From IMG/VR virus record IMGVR_UViG_3300015195_000009, positions 1 through 45,999 of that record: a DNA stretch of 45,999 bases; one strand, written 5' to 3'. The notes below the pieces were generated by a model that was not told the DNA's origin, made no database searches, and worked only from the letters and a program-made list of their open reading frames with translations. A program made the translations under genes and the position numbers. The number at the start of each line of letters is the position of its first letter. The stretch's first letter is position 1. This document shows, one piece after another, positions 38,013 to 45,999 of the stretch. The stretch is from a virus.

Positions 38013-38990
38013 ATGAAAAGTGCCATTGTGGCCATAGCGCTTCTTGTATTTTCACTTTCGGGAAGCCTTAAGGCGCAAGTAGTTACCGATACGGTCGCTG
38101 TGCAGATGGTTGTGCATGGGACAGGGTTCGTGCCTGGCACCGTCGTAGTCGTCAATGGGCAGGATTTAGTTACAACTTACGCAAGTCCCACATCGCTCGC
38201 GGTTTCCCTTCCTTTGTCGTTGGTATCGGGCGGAAAAATCAGCGCCAGAAAGCCACCGCCACCACCGCCGCCCTGCACCCAAAATGTCTTGAATACGCCG
38301 CTCAACAAAAGCATCGCATCGCAGGCCGTGCCATTTACATTCACCTTCGACGCGACGCCGAGTCAGGCCGCAGCCGATGGCGTGGTGGGTTTGTCGTTGG
38401 GGGCCATCACGGGATTTAGCGGCCTAGCCGTCATTCCGCGATTCAGCGCCGCAGGAGTTATTGACGCCCGAAATGCCGCAACGTACTCCGCTGATTCTGT
38501 TTTTCCGTACGTAGGGGGAGCGCCGTACCATTTTCGCGTGACGGTCGATCCGGTTGGAAAAACCTACAGCGTCTACGTCGCGGCTCCAGCGGGAACCGAA
38601 AAAACTATCGCGAGTAATTATGGATACAGGACCGAGCAGGTCGCTGCGCTGTCCTTGAACAATTGGGCCATCTTGAGCGATGTGGGTACGATCAAAGTCT
38701 GCAATGCGGTAATCAGTCCAGGAATCGCGCCTCTGCCGCCCGCGCCCGTGCATTCAGTGAACCTGAATTGGGTTGATCCTGATACGGGTGTGACGTTCAA
38801 CGTGAAGCGCGGCACAACGCTCGGTGGGCCATATGCGCAAGTCGCTGGAGCTATCGCGAGTAATGTGAAGGCGTACAAGGACACTGCCGTACAAGCCGGG
38901 GCAAGTTATTTTTACGTGATAACGGCGACGAATCCTAACGGTGAAAGCGCTCCGTCGAATGAAGTTGGCGCGGTGATTCCAAAACCGTAA
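38013..38990 (+). CDS. Secreted or virion protein with IPT-like, LamG-like and FN3 domains
   Basis: A 325-residue protein from ATG 38013 (AGAGG 7 nt upstream; ATG 37965 is a longer option). MKSAIVAIALLVFSLSGSLK ending AQ is a signal peptide. VVTDTVAVQMVVHGTGFVPG with VVVVNGQDLVTTYASPTSL is an IPT/TIG-like fold. A Pro run and a middle beta domain follow (PFTFTFDATPSQ). FNVKRGTTLGGPYAQVAGAI and ASYFYVITATNPNGESAPSN is a fibronectin type III domain. Such sugar- or surface-binding parts occur in phage adhesins. A signal peptide is unusual for a virion protein, so it may act at the cell surface. Confidence 0.7.
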   Translation: MKSAIVAIALLVFSLSGSLKAQVVTDTVAVQMVVHGTGFVPGTVVVVNGQDLVTTYASPTSLAVSLPLSLVSGGKISARKPPPPPPPCTQNVLNTPLNKSIASQAVPFTFTFDATPSQAAADGVVGLSLGAITGFSGLAVIPRFSAAGVIDARNAATYSADSVFPYVGGAPYHFRVTVDPVGKTYSVYVAAPAGTEKTIASNYGYRTEQVAALSLNNWAILSDVGTIKVCNAVISPGIAPLPPAPVHSVNLNWVDPDTGVTFNVKRGTTLGGPYAQVAGAIASNVKAYKDTAVQAGASYFYVITATNPNGESAPSNEVGAVIPKP

Positions 38991-40544
38991 ATGAAAAAAA
39001 GAATCACAATTGGAATGAGGCTATTACCTATCTTCTTGGCGGCTATCACATCAGGCGTCGTATCGCCGCCCCCGTCAGGTGGGGCAGGCGGAATTTATAT
39101 TTCACAAAGCGGTTCTGGTAGCGGAACGTCCTGCGTTGATTCACTTCCTGCGTCGTTCGTGAACAATAGTTCGAATTGGGGTTCTGGCACAACACAAATT
39201 GGACCTGGGAAATCAATCCACTTGTGTGGCTCGATTAGTACATCGCTGACAGCGCAGGCATCCGGAAGTTCCGGAAGTCCAATTACTTTCTATTTCGAAT
39301 CGGGCGCAAAACTCAGTCAAGCGTTTTGCCCAAGTACGGGTTGCCTGAATATTAGTAATCGGTCCTACATTATCGTGGATGGCGGCGGAAGCGGAATTAT
39401 CGAATCCACTGCCAATGGTACGGGCCGCGCAAACCAGCAGCTTAGCCACGGCATTGACGGCCATCCGTGCAATAACTGCGAAATCAAAAACATAACCCTG
39501 CAAAATTTCTATGTGCATTCGTCGCCAGCCGATGAGGGTTTCGACGAAGTGCAAATGACCTGCATTCTGATGTCGGGTTCGAACTGGCTAGTGCATGACA
39601 ATACGATGCACGACGCCGGATGGTGCATCAATGACTTTTACGACAACGGGGACACGAACGTCCGAGTATATCGAAACAATATCTATAATGTGAATCATGG
39701 ATTTGCGGCGGCTGGATACCCTGCGGTCTCAGCGTCGAATTTCTATTTTTATGAAAATCACGTTCACGATTATGCGAATTGGGATACGAACGGCGGTGGG
39801 TATCACCACGACGGGGTGCATGGATACGGCGACGTGGGAGCCAATCTCACTAACCTGCAAATTTACAATAATCTGTTCGATGGAAACACGGGCGCGAATT
39901 TCACTTCCCACATTTATCTGGAGCAGCCCACGCAACCGTCTGCCGCGCCAAGCCTGACAAACTGGCTGGTTTTTAATAACGTTTTGGACGGTTCCAATTC
40001 CATAGGCAGTTTCGGTGTCCTGGGAATCAGTGGTACGGTGGGCGGGCAAGCGTACAACAATACAATTTTTGGAGCGAACGTAAATGGCGATTACTGCTTT
40101 CTGACGAACGGCAGTAACGCCATTTTCATGAACAACATCGTCAGCGGGTGTTGGGCCGGGATATTCCAGTATCACGCATCGCCTGCGGTGGTTTTGAACA
40201 ACAACGTCTATGCCAATTCAGGCGCGTGTGGCGTGGCGTACGACTTTTCAGCGAATTGCTACGGCACACTCGCGGGATGGCAAGCGTATTCCGGACAAGA
40301 TGCAGCATCCCAAAAAGTAGCCAATGCAAATTTGGACGGTTCGTATAAACCCATTGCGGGATCGCCTGTAATTGGAGCAGGAGCAATCCTGTCCGGGTTG
40401 GGTATTAGTGCTCTCAACTCCGACAAAGCGGGGATTTTGCGGCCAACAAATTCGGCCTGGACGGTGGGCGCATATTCCTTCGGTTCATCGAGCGTGCCTG
40501 TACGACCCGCCGCACCAACGGGCGTAACCGTGATTGTGAATTAA
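38991..40544 (+). CDS. Right-handed beta-helix protein (spike or depolymerase candidate)
   Basis: A 517-residue protein from ATG 38991, directly after the previous stop. RITIGMRLLPIFLAAITSGV is a signal-like hydrophobic N-terminus. The body shows repeated beta-helix coils with Asn ladders: YIIVDGGGSGII, CEIKNITLQNFYVH, WLVHDNTMHDAGW, VRVYRNNIYNV, LQIYNNLFDG, WLVFNNVLDGS, AIFMNNIVSG and VVLNNNVYAN. These are typical of pectate-lyase-like folds that bind or cut polysaccharide. The C-terminal RPAAPTGVTVIVN may begin a lost or shared fibronectin-type repeat. Catalytic residues cannot be assigned by eye. Confidence 0.76.
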   Translation: MKKRITIGMRLLPIFLAAITSGVVSPPPSGGAGGIYISQSGSGSGTSCVDSLPASFVNNSSNWGSGTTQIGPGKSIHLCGSISTSLTAQASGSSGSPITFYFESGAKLSQAFCPSTGCLNISNRSYIIVDGGGSGIIESTANGTGRANQQLSHGIDGHPCNNCEIKNITLQNFYVHSSPADEGFDEVQMTCILMSGSNWLVHDNTMHDAGWCINDFYDNGDTNVRVYRNNIYNVNHGFAAAGYPAVSASNFYFYENHVHDYANWDTNGGGYHHDGVHGYGDVGANLTNLQIYNNLFDGNTGANFTSHIYLEQPTQPSAAPSLTNWLVFNNVLDGSNSIGSFGVLGISGTVGGQAYNNTIFGANVNGDYCFLTNGSNAIFMNNIVSGCWAGIFQYHASPAVVLNNNVYANSGACGVAYDFSANCYGTLAGWQAYSGQDAASQKVANANLDGSYKPIAGSPVIGAGAILSGLGISALNSDKAGILRPTNSAWTVGAYSFGSSSVPVRPAAPTGVTVIVN

Positions 40545-40556
40545 AGGAGAATAACC

Positions 40557-41297
40557 GTGAGCATTCTCGCAACCGAACTAATCTGCTATGCGCCTGCCAG
40601 CATCCCGACCGACGATACATCGACAACGGGGGGAGCGATTGATTTAACGCGGCGTCCTGTGTTTACGCAGTTCACTGCGGGCGCAAAACTCGCACTTATC
40701 TCAGACGGCACCGATGTCCGCGTGGCAACTATCGTTGGCCGCGACGCGACGGGCGCAGTGCTTACTGAAGCTGTAACGCTCACCAACGCGGTCGAAGTAT
40801 TGAGCGTGAATACCTATGAGCGCATTCAATCGGTAAACCTGGGTGCGACCAGCGGCTCGCGCACCGTTACCCTAAAACAGGGCACTGGCGGCACGACCAT
40901 CGCGACGATTCCGATCAACGAAGTCGGAATTTTCATGATGTTTCAGAACGCCTTCTCGACCACGGGCACGCAGACCCGTCACGAGAAATTGTTCTGGAAG
41001 AATACGACCGCCACATTGACGCTCACGTCATCGCAGGTGACACTCACCGCCGATGCGTCCGCGCTCATCACCATCGGCGTGCATACCGCGATCAACGATA
41101 CGTCAACCATCGCCAATCGCTTGGCTGTGCCGGGCGGAATCTCTTTCGTTGGTGTTGGCACCGCACAGAACGTACCGGGCGGCGGCAACCTGGCGGCAAC
41201 CGATAAAATCGGCGTCTGGATTCGGCAGTCTCTTGCTATCAACCAGGCGGCTCAAAAAAATTCGTTCACTTCGCAACTTTCAGGCAACACCACGTAG
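40557..41297 (+). CDS. Putative virion structural protein
   Basis: A 246-residue protein from GTG 40557 with AAAGGAG 7 nt upstream. SILATELICYAPASIPTDDT, then SLVNLGATSGSRTVTLKQGT-like segments and repeated T/V strands (VATIVGRDATGAVLTEAVTL; ATLTLTSSQVTLTADASALI), look like the all-beta proteins encoded in phage tail or neck regions. No family is firmly recognised. The stop lies within a 17-nt palindrome (41293-41309). Confidence 0.6.
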   Translation: MSILATELICYAPASIPTDDTSTTGGAIDLTRRPVFTQFTAGAKLALISDGTDVRVATIVGRDATGAVLTEAVTLTNAVEVLSVNTYERIQSVNLGATSGSRTVTLKQGTGGTTIATIPINEVGIFMMFQNAFSTTGTQTRHEKLFWKNTTATLTLTSSQVTLTADASALITIGVHTAINDTSTIANRLAVPGGISFVGVGTAQNVPGGGNLAATDKIGVWIRQSLAINQAAQKNSFTSQLSGNTT

Positions 41298-41333
41298 GAA
41301 TTTCCTACGCCGAGCAGTATACTACAGTGTAGT
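41293..41333 (+). promoter_or_regulatory. Paired palindromes and -10-like box before a homing endonuclease
   Basis: CGTAGGAA-T-TTCCTACG (41293-41309) is a perfect 8-bp inverted repeat around one base and overlaps the upstream stop. ACTAC-AGT-GTAGT (41321-41333) is a second. TATACT (41318-41323) matches the -10 box in five of six positions, but no good -35 box precedes it. They could end the structural transcript or control the endonuclease gene. Confidence 0.35.
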
Positions 41334-41352
41334 TTCACTAAGGAGACTCACT

Positions 41353-42102
41353 GTGGACGACAAATGGTTAGCAGGTTGGCTTGTTGGTTTAACGGATGGG
41401 GAAGGATATTTTGTACTAAGGGTTTTTAGGTGGAGCAAAAAAGGATACGCAGCGAAGGCTAAACCATTTCGAAGAATTGAATTTATGTTTGGTTTAAGCC
41501 TTCGTTGCGATGATTGGAGAACACTTCAACTTGCAGGTCAATTACTTGGAAATATCGGCAGGGCAACGATTGGAAACACGAACGGCCCGTGGCTTAAAAG
41601 CGGGAAGCGTGTTCCGGTTGATGCGTTGCGAATTAATGACCAAGAAGGTCTTGCGAAAGTTGTCGAGTTCTTTAGGGCTAATCCTCTACGAAGCAAAAAG
41701 GCTCGCGATTTCGAGGTGTGGGCAGAAGCCTTTGATGTGTTTTCGAAATCCGTTCGCGAAAAAATGGAACAGTCTAATGGACAGCGGTTTCGACGAATAC
41801 CGGAACCATTGTTCGCGCAAATGGAACAGTATGCCGAAAAACTTCGAAGAGTTCGTCTATTCAAGAAGCCTTCGAATAAAGAACGACGCAGTTGGGCATC
41901 TACCGGGGTTCGCGCTCAACGAAAAAGCAATTTTGAGTTGTGGGTTTTGGAGAATCCTGCCAGACCTTGCGCCTGCGGTTGCGGGAATTTAGTCGAGCCT
42001 AGACGAGTGCATTACACGTCACGGAAAGTTTTGCCACAATTTTTACCGGGGCATTATTGGAAAGTGCCGAAGAATGCAAAAAGGAAACACAAGCAGGCTT
42101 GA
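41353..42102 (+). CDS. LAGLIDADG homing endonuclease (free-standing)
   Basis: A 249-residue protein. GTG 41353 has AAGGAG 8 nt upstream. LAGWLVGLTDGEGYFVL (residues 6-22) is the LAGLIDADG helix with the acidic active-site residue, followed by RRIEFMFGLSLRCDDWRTLQ. Only one such motif is clear, so it may act as a dimer or have a degenerate second copy. The C-terminus carries CACGCGNLVEP, a zinc knuckle. It lies between two virion-type genes. Confidence 0.85.
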   Translation: MDDKWLAGWLVGLTDGEGYFVLRVFRWSKKGYAAKAKPFRRIEFMFGLSLRCDDWRTLQLAGQLLGNIGRATIGNTNGPWLKSGKRVPVDALRINDQEGLAKVVEFFRANPLRSKKARDFEVWAEAFDVFSKSVREKMEQSNGQRFRRIPEPLFAQMEQYAEKLRRVRLFKKPSNKERRSWASTGVRAQRKSNFELWVLENPARPCACGCGNLVEPRRVHYTSRKVLPQFLPGHYWKVPKNAKRKHKQA

Positions 42103-42161
42103 GGAAGTTTTGTGCGGCATCGTTGGTCTAATCTATTTTCTCTGGAAAGGTGTTGACTAAA

Positions 42162-42566
42162 ATGCCGGACTTCAATGGACCAGTGACCAAAGCGGAAGCC
42201 GAAGCAGAAATCCGTTCCGTGAAGCGGTGGTGTCGCGGGATGCCGTTACATACCCCAGAGGAGCAAAGCGATTATGTGAGCCGTAGAGATGCGGCTCACA
42301 CTCTCAAAGAACAGGTTGCTTTCAAGGAAGAACTTGAAGGCAAGTTGCAATTGGAAAACCTGGAAGTCAACACTGCCGAAGAGGCGATTCGACGCATCAA
42401 CGAGCTTATTTTTTCGTACAACGATACGATCCACAAATCGGTGTGCAGTTACGATATCAATGAACTGTTGCTCGCGAGCGTGTGGGATGGCGAAGATAAT
42501 TTTTTCAACTGCCCGCGCTGCGGCGTAGGCCACGTAGTCGCAGTCAAATTCACCTTGAAGGACTAG
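42162..42566 (+). CDS. Hypothetical protein with C-terminal zinc knuckle
   Basis: A 134-residue protein from ATG 42162. It is a helical protein (AEAEAEIRSVKRWCRGMPLH; EELEGKLQLENLEVNTAEEA) ending in F-F-NCPRCGVGHVVAV. Within the structural block it may be a chaperone or assembly factor, but no family is recognised. The 59-nt gap before it (42103-42161) shows nothing clear. Confidence 0.58.
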   Translation: MPDFNGPVTKAEAEAEIRSVKRWCRGMPLHTPEEQSDYVSRRDAAHTLKEQVAFKEELEGKLQLENLEVNTAEEAIRRINELIFSYNDTIHKSVCSYDINELLLASVWDGEDNFFNCPRCGVGHVVAVKFTLKD

Positions 42567-42585
42567 GAATTTAGGGGGCACGCTT

Positions 42586-43053
42586 ATGGCGGTAGGCCGA
42601 CGTTATGCAGTGGTATCGACTCAGGCAACACTAACAACCTCGATGAAAACCGTGGGCGTATTGACATCGGCGGCGACTGTGCGCCCCAAACTTGCTCACT
42701 TCATTCTTTCGACATTAGGTGTGGCGGCAGACGGTGTACTGGAATGGAAACTCCAGCGATTCACGGCGGCTGGTACGACCACGGGCGTGACTCCCGCACC
42801 CTTGGACCCGGCAGACCCTGCTTCGCTCGCTACGGGCGGTTCTAACGCCACGGTTGAGCCAACGTACACGGCGAACTTGATTTTTTTCGACAAAGGCTTA
42901 AACCAGCGCGTCACGTATACCTGGTATGCGCCGCAGGACGGAGAAATTGTAGCTCCAGCAACGGCGGCGAACGGTTTGGGGATGCAGGTACTCTCTTCGG
43001 TCGCTCCCGCGTATACGGGCGTGGCTGCATACGAATTTCATTTCACGGAGTAA
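42586..43053 (+). CDS. Putative virion protein
   Basis: A 155-residue protein from ATG 42586, with AGGGGG 7 nt upstream. It is beta-rich (RRYAVVSTQATLTTSMKTVG; ADGVLEWKLQRFTAAGTTTG) with a Pro/Ala segment and an aromatic end (YTWYAPQDGEIVAPATAANG). The composition fits a small tail or decoration protein. No specific match is recognised. Confidence 0.58.
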   Translation: MAVGRRYAVVSTQATLTTSMKTVGVLTSAATVRPKLAHFILSTLGVAADGVLEWKLQRFTAAGTTTGVTPAPLDPADPASLATGGSNATVEPTYTANLIFFDKGLNQRVTYTWYAPQDGEIVAPATAANGLGMQVLSSVAPAYTGVAAYEFHFTE

Positions 43054-43056
43054 TTC

Positions 43057-43314
43057 TTGCCTGTCCATTTGGGATACTCAACGGCGGATGGGCCGACTGG
43101 ACAGGTGGCCCATGATGCCTTTACCTGCTTTCATTGTTGCAGGATTGTCGAAGTGCAACATCGCGCACGTCCGGAAGAAATGGGCGGCTTGTGCAAAGTG
43201 TGCATGAGGCTCGTTTGTAAGGAATGTAACGCTCTTGGGCGTTGCACTCCGTGGGAAAAGAAATTAGAAAAGATTGAGGCTCGGGACCGTGCGCGGCGCT
43301 CCTATGGAATTTAA
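43057..43314 (+). CDS. Conserved phage zinc-binding protein (CxHC-CxxC)
   Basis: An 85-residue protein. TTG 43057 has GGAG 7-8 nt upstream. CFHCCRIVEV, MGGLCKVCMRLVCKECNALG and C-T-P-WEKKLEKIEARDRARRSYGI match a pattern I recall from small proteins in phage structural operons (C-x2-C, DMGG-x-C-x2-C, then P-x-E-K-x-L-E-x-x-EARDR). It probably binds two zinc ions. It may help assembly; the function is unproven. Confidence 0.68.
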   Translation: MPVHLGYSTADGPTGQVAHDAFTCFHCCRIVEVQHRARPEEMGGLCKVCMRLVCKECNALGRCTPWEKKLEKIEARDRARRSYGI

Positions 43315-44546
43315 TGGCCACCAAATTATTCATGAAGCAGCCCATAAACTCATTTTTGACGAGTTATGGCTACATGAATCCGACTGCTTCTGTTTTAGCC
43401 TTCACCACTTCTGTTACTAACACAACCGCTTCTGGAACCTCAATTCAATGTACTAAAACAGCCGCAGGTACGGCCCTTAAGTGGATTTCTCCAGAACTTT
43501 CTGCGCCCGTTACGATTGCCGGAACGATAACTCTGAACTGTTGGGCAAAAGAAGGTGCGATTTCTGCAAACGCTGGAATGAAGGCGACCGTCAGTAAGTA
43601 TTCTGCTGGCGCAGAAGGCGCAGCGTTTGCAACGGCATCAAAAGGCGTTGAATTAACTACTTCAATGGCAGTCCAGAACTTTACGGCCACTCCAACATCT
43701 ACGGCCTTTTTACCGGGAGATCGTATCGTTGTCACATGGTTCGTTGCCAACGTCGGAACGATGGGCGCAGGGACGGTCACCATGGATTATGGCGGCAAAA
43801 CAGGTGCAGCGGATGGAGATACGTGGGTTTCATTTACTGAGACGATTACTTTCAAAGCAGAGCCGGAATTTATCCAAGGGATTTATAGCAACGCAGGTGG
43901 AACAGGAGCAAGTGCCACGCTTACATTCCCTGGTGCTACAAAAGCCGGAAATATGATTTTTGCATGGGCTGCATGGGCTGACCAAACCAATACGCTATCT
44001 ATTGCAGATAGTCAGGCAGGCGGAAATTACACATCATGCAGAGCCTCTCAAAATTATACACAAAACTCAGTGGCCTCTAGTATCCAGGCTTTCTACAAAG
44101 CAAATATTATTGGCGGCGCTTCTACTATTGTTACGTTTACGTGGAGCGGTGCTGCGTCTCAACGAGCAGATGGCGCAGAAGAGTGGGCAGGATTAAATAC
44201 AACGGCACCCTTTGATGTGGCTAATTCTGGGTCTGGTTTAGCATCCGGTACAGATACAGTTACCAGCGGCACGATGACTCCATCCGTCGCGTATTCAGTG
44301 TTAATAGGGTGTTGCGATATAGATAATTCCGGGACGACAGCAGGTACGGGATTTGTTCTTCGTTTGACTACTACAGACGACAAAACTTTTACGTCTATTA
44401 CTACATCGGCAGCCCTGTTCACTATTGGGACAGGGAATTATGGATGTGTTGGGGTCTTTTTCAAATCTGCATACCAGACAATTTTTACTCCAGGTCCCCA
44501 TACGATTGTGGCTGGATACAGGCGTTCCATGATTTTGGGTTATTAA
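43314..44546 (+). CDS. Large beta-rich virion or fibre protein
   Basis: A 410-residue protein from ATG 43314, overlapping the upstream stop by 1 nt. It is Thr/Ser/Ala-rich with beta-sandwich-like stretches (VTIAGTITLNCWAKEGAISA; VTMDYGGKTGAADGDTWVSF; STIVTFTWSGAASQRADGAE). It ends in HTIVAGYRRSMILGY, and the next protein ends in THAVGYKQLIIESL, a similar G-Y-(R/K) close. It is probably part of the tail tip or capsid surface. Confidence 0.62.
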   Translation: MATKLFMKQPINSFLTSYGYMNPTASVLAFTTSVTNTTASGTSIQCTKTAAGTALKWISPELSAPVTIAGTITLNCWAKEGAISANAGMKATVSKYSAGAEGAAFATASKGVELTTSMAVQNFTATPTSTAFLPGDRIVVTWFVANVGTMGAGTVTMDYGGKTGAADGDTWVSFTETITFKAEPEFIQGIYSNAGGTGASATLTFPGATKAGNMIFAWAAWADQTNTLSIADSQAGGNYTSCRASQNYTQNSVASSIQAFYKANIIGGASTIVTFTWSGAASQRADGAEEWAGLNTTAPFDVANSGSGLASGTDTVTSGTMTPSVAYSVLIGCCDIDNSGTTAGTGFVLRLTTTDDKTFTSITTSAALFTIGTGNYGCVGVFFKSAYQTIFTPGPHTIVAGYRRSMILGY

Positions 44547-45638
44547 ATGGCCTACTCGTTTTATCGGACCATCACGATTGACCACACCAAAGTTCCGAAC
44601 ACGGATCAGTCAAACTTTCCTGTTCTTGTCTCTGGGACGTATACCTACTTGAAAACAACTGGCAATGGTGGTTCTGTAAGCAATTCAAATGGTTACGATA
44701 TTGTATTTTCATCAGACTCTGCCGGATTGACACTGCTTAATTGGGAGATTGAGTTTTATGATCCAGCCACAGGTATCGTTGTCTTTTGGGTAAGCGTCCC
44801 GACAGTCTCACATACCACTGACACTGTGATTTACATGTCGTATGGGAATGCCGCAATCTCCACATTTCAAGGTGGCACAGCCGGAGCCGCGTGGGATACA
44901 AACTACAAGGGCGTTTGGCATTTTCCAGACGGCACATCATTAGGTCTTTTAGATTCGACCACGACAGGTGGAAACGGAACAAATTCAAGCGCAACAGCGA
45001 CAGCGGGGAAAATTGACGGTGCTATAAGCATTAGCGGTTCTCAATATGCGAGCGTTGCCGATGCCACAGCATTTCGGCCTTCGGTTGTCACTCTCGAATG
45101 TTGGGTAAAATCAAATTCCATTCCCGTTGGCGGGTCGTACATATTTCATAAATTATGGAATTCATCTTTCGGTTCCTCTTATGCGTTGTATACCGCAGGA
45201 AATCAGACCGATATTTATTTCTACGTAATGGACTCGGGTGGCAGTTTCACTCGTTCGCCTGCTAGTGGAACGATTTGGGATAACAATTGGCATCACGTCG
45301 TGGGCACCTGGGACGGGACCAGCGCAGAGCTTTTCGTTGACGGTGTTTCCAAAGGAGCTACGAGTAACGCACGCACGATTGCGTACGCTGCAAATCCGAT
45401 ATATTTCGGAACCTTTGATACCACGAACGATCCCTACAGTGGCGGGCTGATAGATGAAGCCAGGGTTTCAAGTAGCGTTCGTTCCGCTGATTGGATTTCT
45501 ACCAGTTACGCGAACCAAAACAGTCCTGCGACTTTTTATACGATTGGGGCACAAGTTGGGGCGAGCACATCTCTTATTTTCAATGGTATTCAAACTCATG
45601 CTGTTGGATACAAGCAACTCATAATCGAGAGTCTATAA
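44547..45638 (+). CDS. DUF2341 - LamG adhesin-like virion protein
   Basis: A 363-residue protein from ATG 44547, directly after the previous stop. YRTITIDHTKVPNTDQSNFP, YDIVFSSDSAG and WVSVPTVSHTTDTVIYMSYG are the DUF2341 domain (about 1-115). GVWHFPDGTSLGLLDST, LECWVKSNS and WHHVVGTWDGTSAELFVDGV, then GLIDEARVSSSVRSADWI, are a LamG/concanavalin-like lectin (about 122-320). The pair occurs in surface-binding bacterial and phage proteins. It is a candidate receptor-binding component. Confidence 0.8.
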   Translation: MAYSFYRTITIDHTKVPNTDQSNFPVLVSGTYTYLKTTGNGGSVSNSNGYDIVFSSDSAGLTLLNWEIEFYDPATGIVVFWVSVPTVSHTTDTVIYMSYGNAAISTFQGGTAGAAWDTNYKGVWHFPDGTSLGLLDSTTTGGNGTNSSATATAGKIDGAISISGSQYASVADATAFRPSVVTLECWVKSNSIPVGGSYIFHKLWNSSFGSSYALYTAGNQTDIYFYVMDSGGSFTRSPASGTIWDNNWHHVVGTWDGTSAELFVDGVSKGATSNARTIAYAANPIYFGTFDTTNDPYSGGLIDEARVSSSVRSADWISTSYANQNSPATFYTIGAQVGASTSLIFNGIQTHAVGYKQLIIESL

Positions 45639-45639
45639 A

Positions 45640-45999
45640 GTGGCTGACTTAATATTTGATCCCCCAAATGCGCAACTGCCTGCCGCTGTATTTACGCTTC
45701 CCGTTCAATCCCAAATTGCGCCTATTTTGCCAATTGTCGCTTCCGTTGTTGCCACCGTAATCCCGATTGACCGTTGGTGGAACGAAACAGTTAGACCTTT
45801 CAAGGAGCGCGGTTTTCAGCTTGACACAAATACAGAAGCGCCATTTATTCCAATTTCAGTTGCTGTTGCTATCGTTGCCTCATGGAGCGAAACACAACGG
45901 TTAGCGCCATTCACTTATCGGCTCGCAGTCTTGACCAGCGCCGGACCTGTGTTTATCCCGTCTGCGGTGGTGGCAAGTCCGACACTAGATAAATGGAAT
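45640..45999 (+). CDS. Partial virion-type protein running off the window
   Basis: GTG 45640 follows the previous stop by 1 nt and the frame stays open for 120 codons to the last base. The product begins MADLIFDPPNAQLPAAVFTL and has repeated segments around R-W-W-N-E-T-V-R-P-F and S-W-SETQRLAPFTY, so it may consist of short beta repeats. The C-terminus lies outside the window. No family can be given. Confidence 0.55.
   Translation, partial: MADLIFDPPNAQLPAAVFTLPVQSQIAPILPIVASVVATVIPIDRWWNETVRPFKERGFQLDTNTEAPFIPISVAVAIVASWSETQRLAPFTYRLAVLTSAGPVFIPSAVVASPTLDKWN

Noticed and set aside
1-45999. CRISPR array, insertion sequence, integrase or attachment site
   Set aside because: I found no regularly spaced repeats, transposase or recombinase motifs, and no direct repeats flanking the tRNAs.

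Overview
This window reads as part of a tailed double-stranded DNA bacteriophage genome, or a prophage-like contig. Every gene I can support lies on the + strand, and genes are packed with 4-8 nt start/stop overlaps. The hallmark genes are a replication initiator, a small and a large terminase subunit, a portal protein and a run of virion or fibre-like proteins. No integrase, ribosomal RNA or host housekeeping gene is visible. The replication protein resembles a family I associate with Acidobacteriota, so a soil acidobacterial host is possible, but that rests on memory of the family and not on a search.

Layout. (1) 1-6.6 kb: early/replication region with a replication initiator, a second replication-associated protein and many small, often Cys-rich (zinc-ribbon) proteins. 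(2) 6.7-11.2 kb: terminase. The large subunit carries two inteins, a LAGLIDADG intein inside the Walker A motif and an HNH intein before the last nuclease motif. (3) 11.2-15.5 kb: eight consecutive genes, mostly overlapping by 4 nt, whose otherwise different proteins all end in nearly the same 17 residues (consensus L-E-I-E-I-P-x-P-R-K-x-R-G-N-V-L). I could not match this array to any described system, and it is the most interesting signal here. (4) 15.5-20.1 kb: HNH endonuclease, RyR-domain protein, DUF4177-like and DUF1643-like proteins, a glycosyltransferase and small proteins. (5) 20.1-21.1 kb: a structured RNA element, a truncated tRNA-Thr abutting an HNH gene, then intact tRNA-Ser(UGA), Gln(UUG), Lys(UUU) and Pro(UGG). 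(6) 21.2-25.5 kb: a good sigma70-type promoter, small DNA-binding proteins, a HerA/FtsK-like ATPase, small membrane proteins and an SPFH/Band 7 lipoprotein. (7) 25.5-31.3 kb: a glycan module with GT4-like, GT17 and GT-A transferases, a methyltransferase-NodB deacetylase fusion and a second methyltransferase, interrupted by a GIY-YIG endonuclease. (8) 31.3-46 kb: portal, a 1147-residue multi-domain protein (ADP-ribosyltransferase-like, zeta-kinase and PI3/4-kinase-like domains joined by repeated HW-T-x-GHH motifs), secreted beta-helix and IPT/FN3 proteins, and structural or adhesin-like proteins running off the window end.

Taken together: the replication and terminase genes drive replication and packaging. 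The glycan enzymes probably decorate the virion or change the host surface. The large protein beside the portal is a candidate injected effector. At least eight homing-endonuclease-type elements (two inside inteins, six free-standing) show heavy colonisation by selfish elements. No major capsid protein or prohead protease is recognisable between portal and fibre-like genes, so these probably lie outside the window or are too divergent to recognise by eye.
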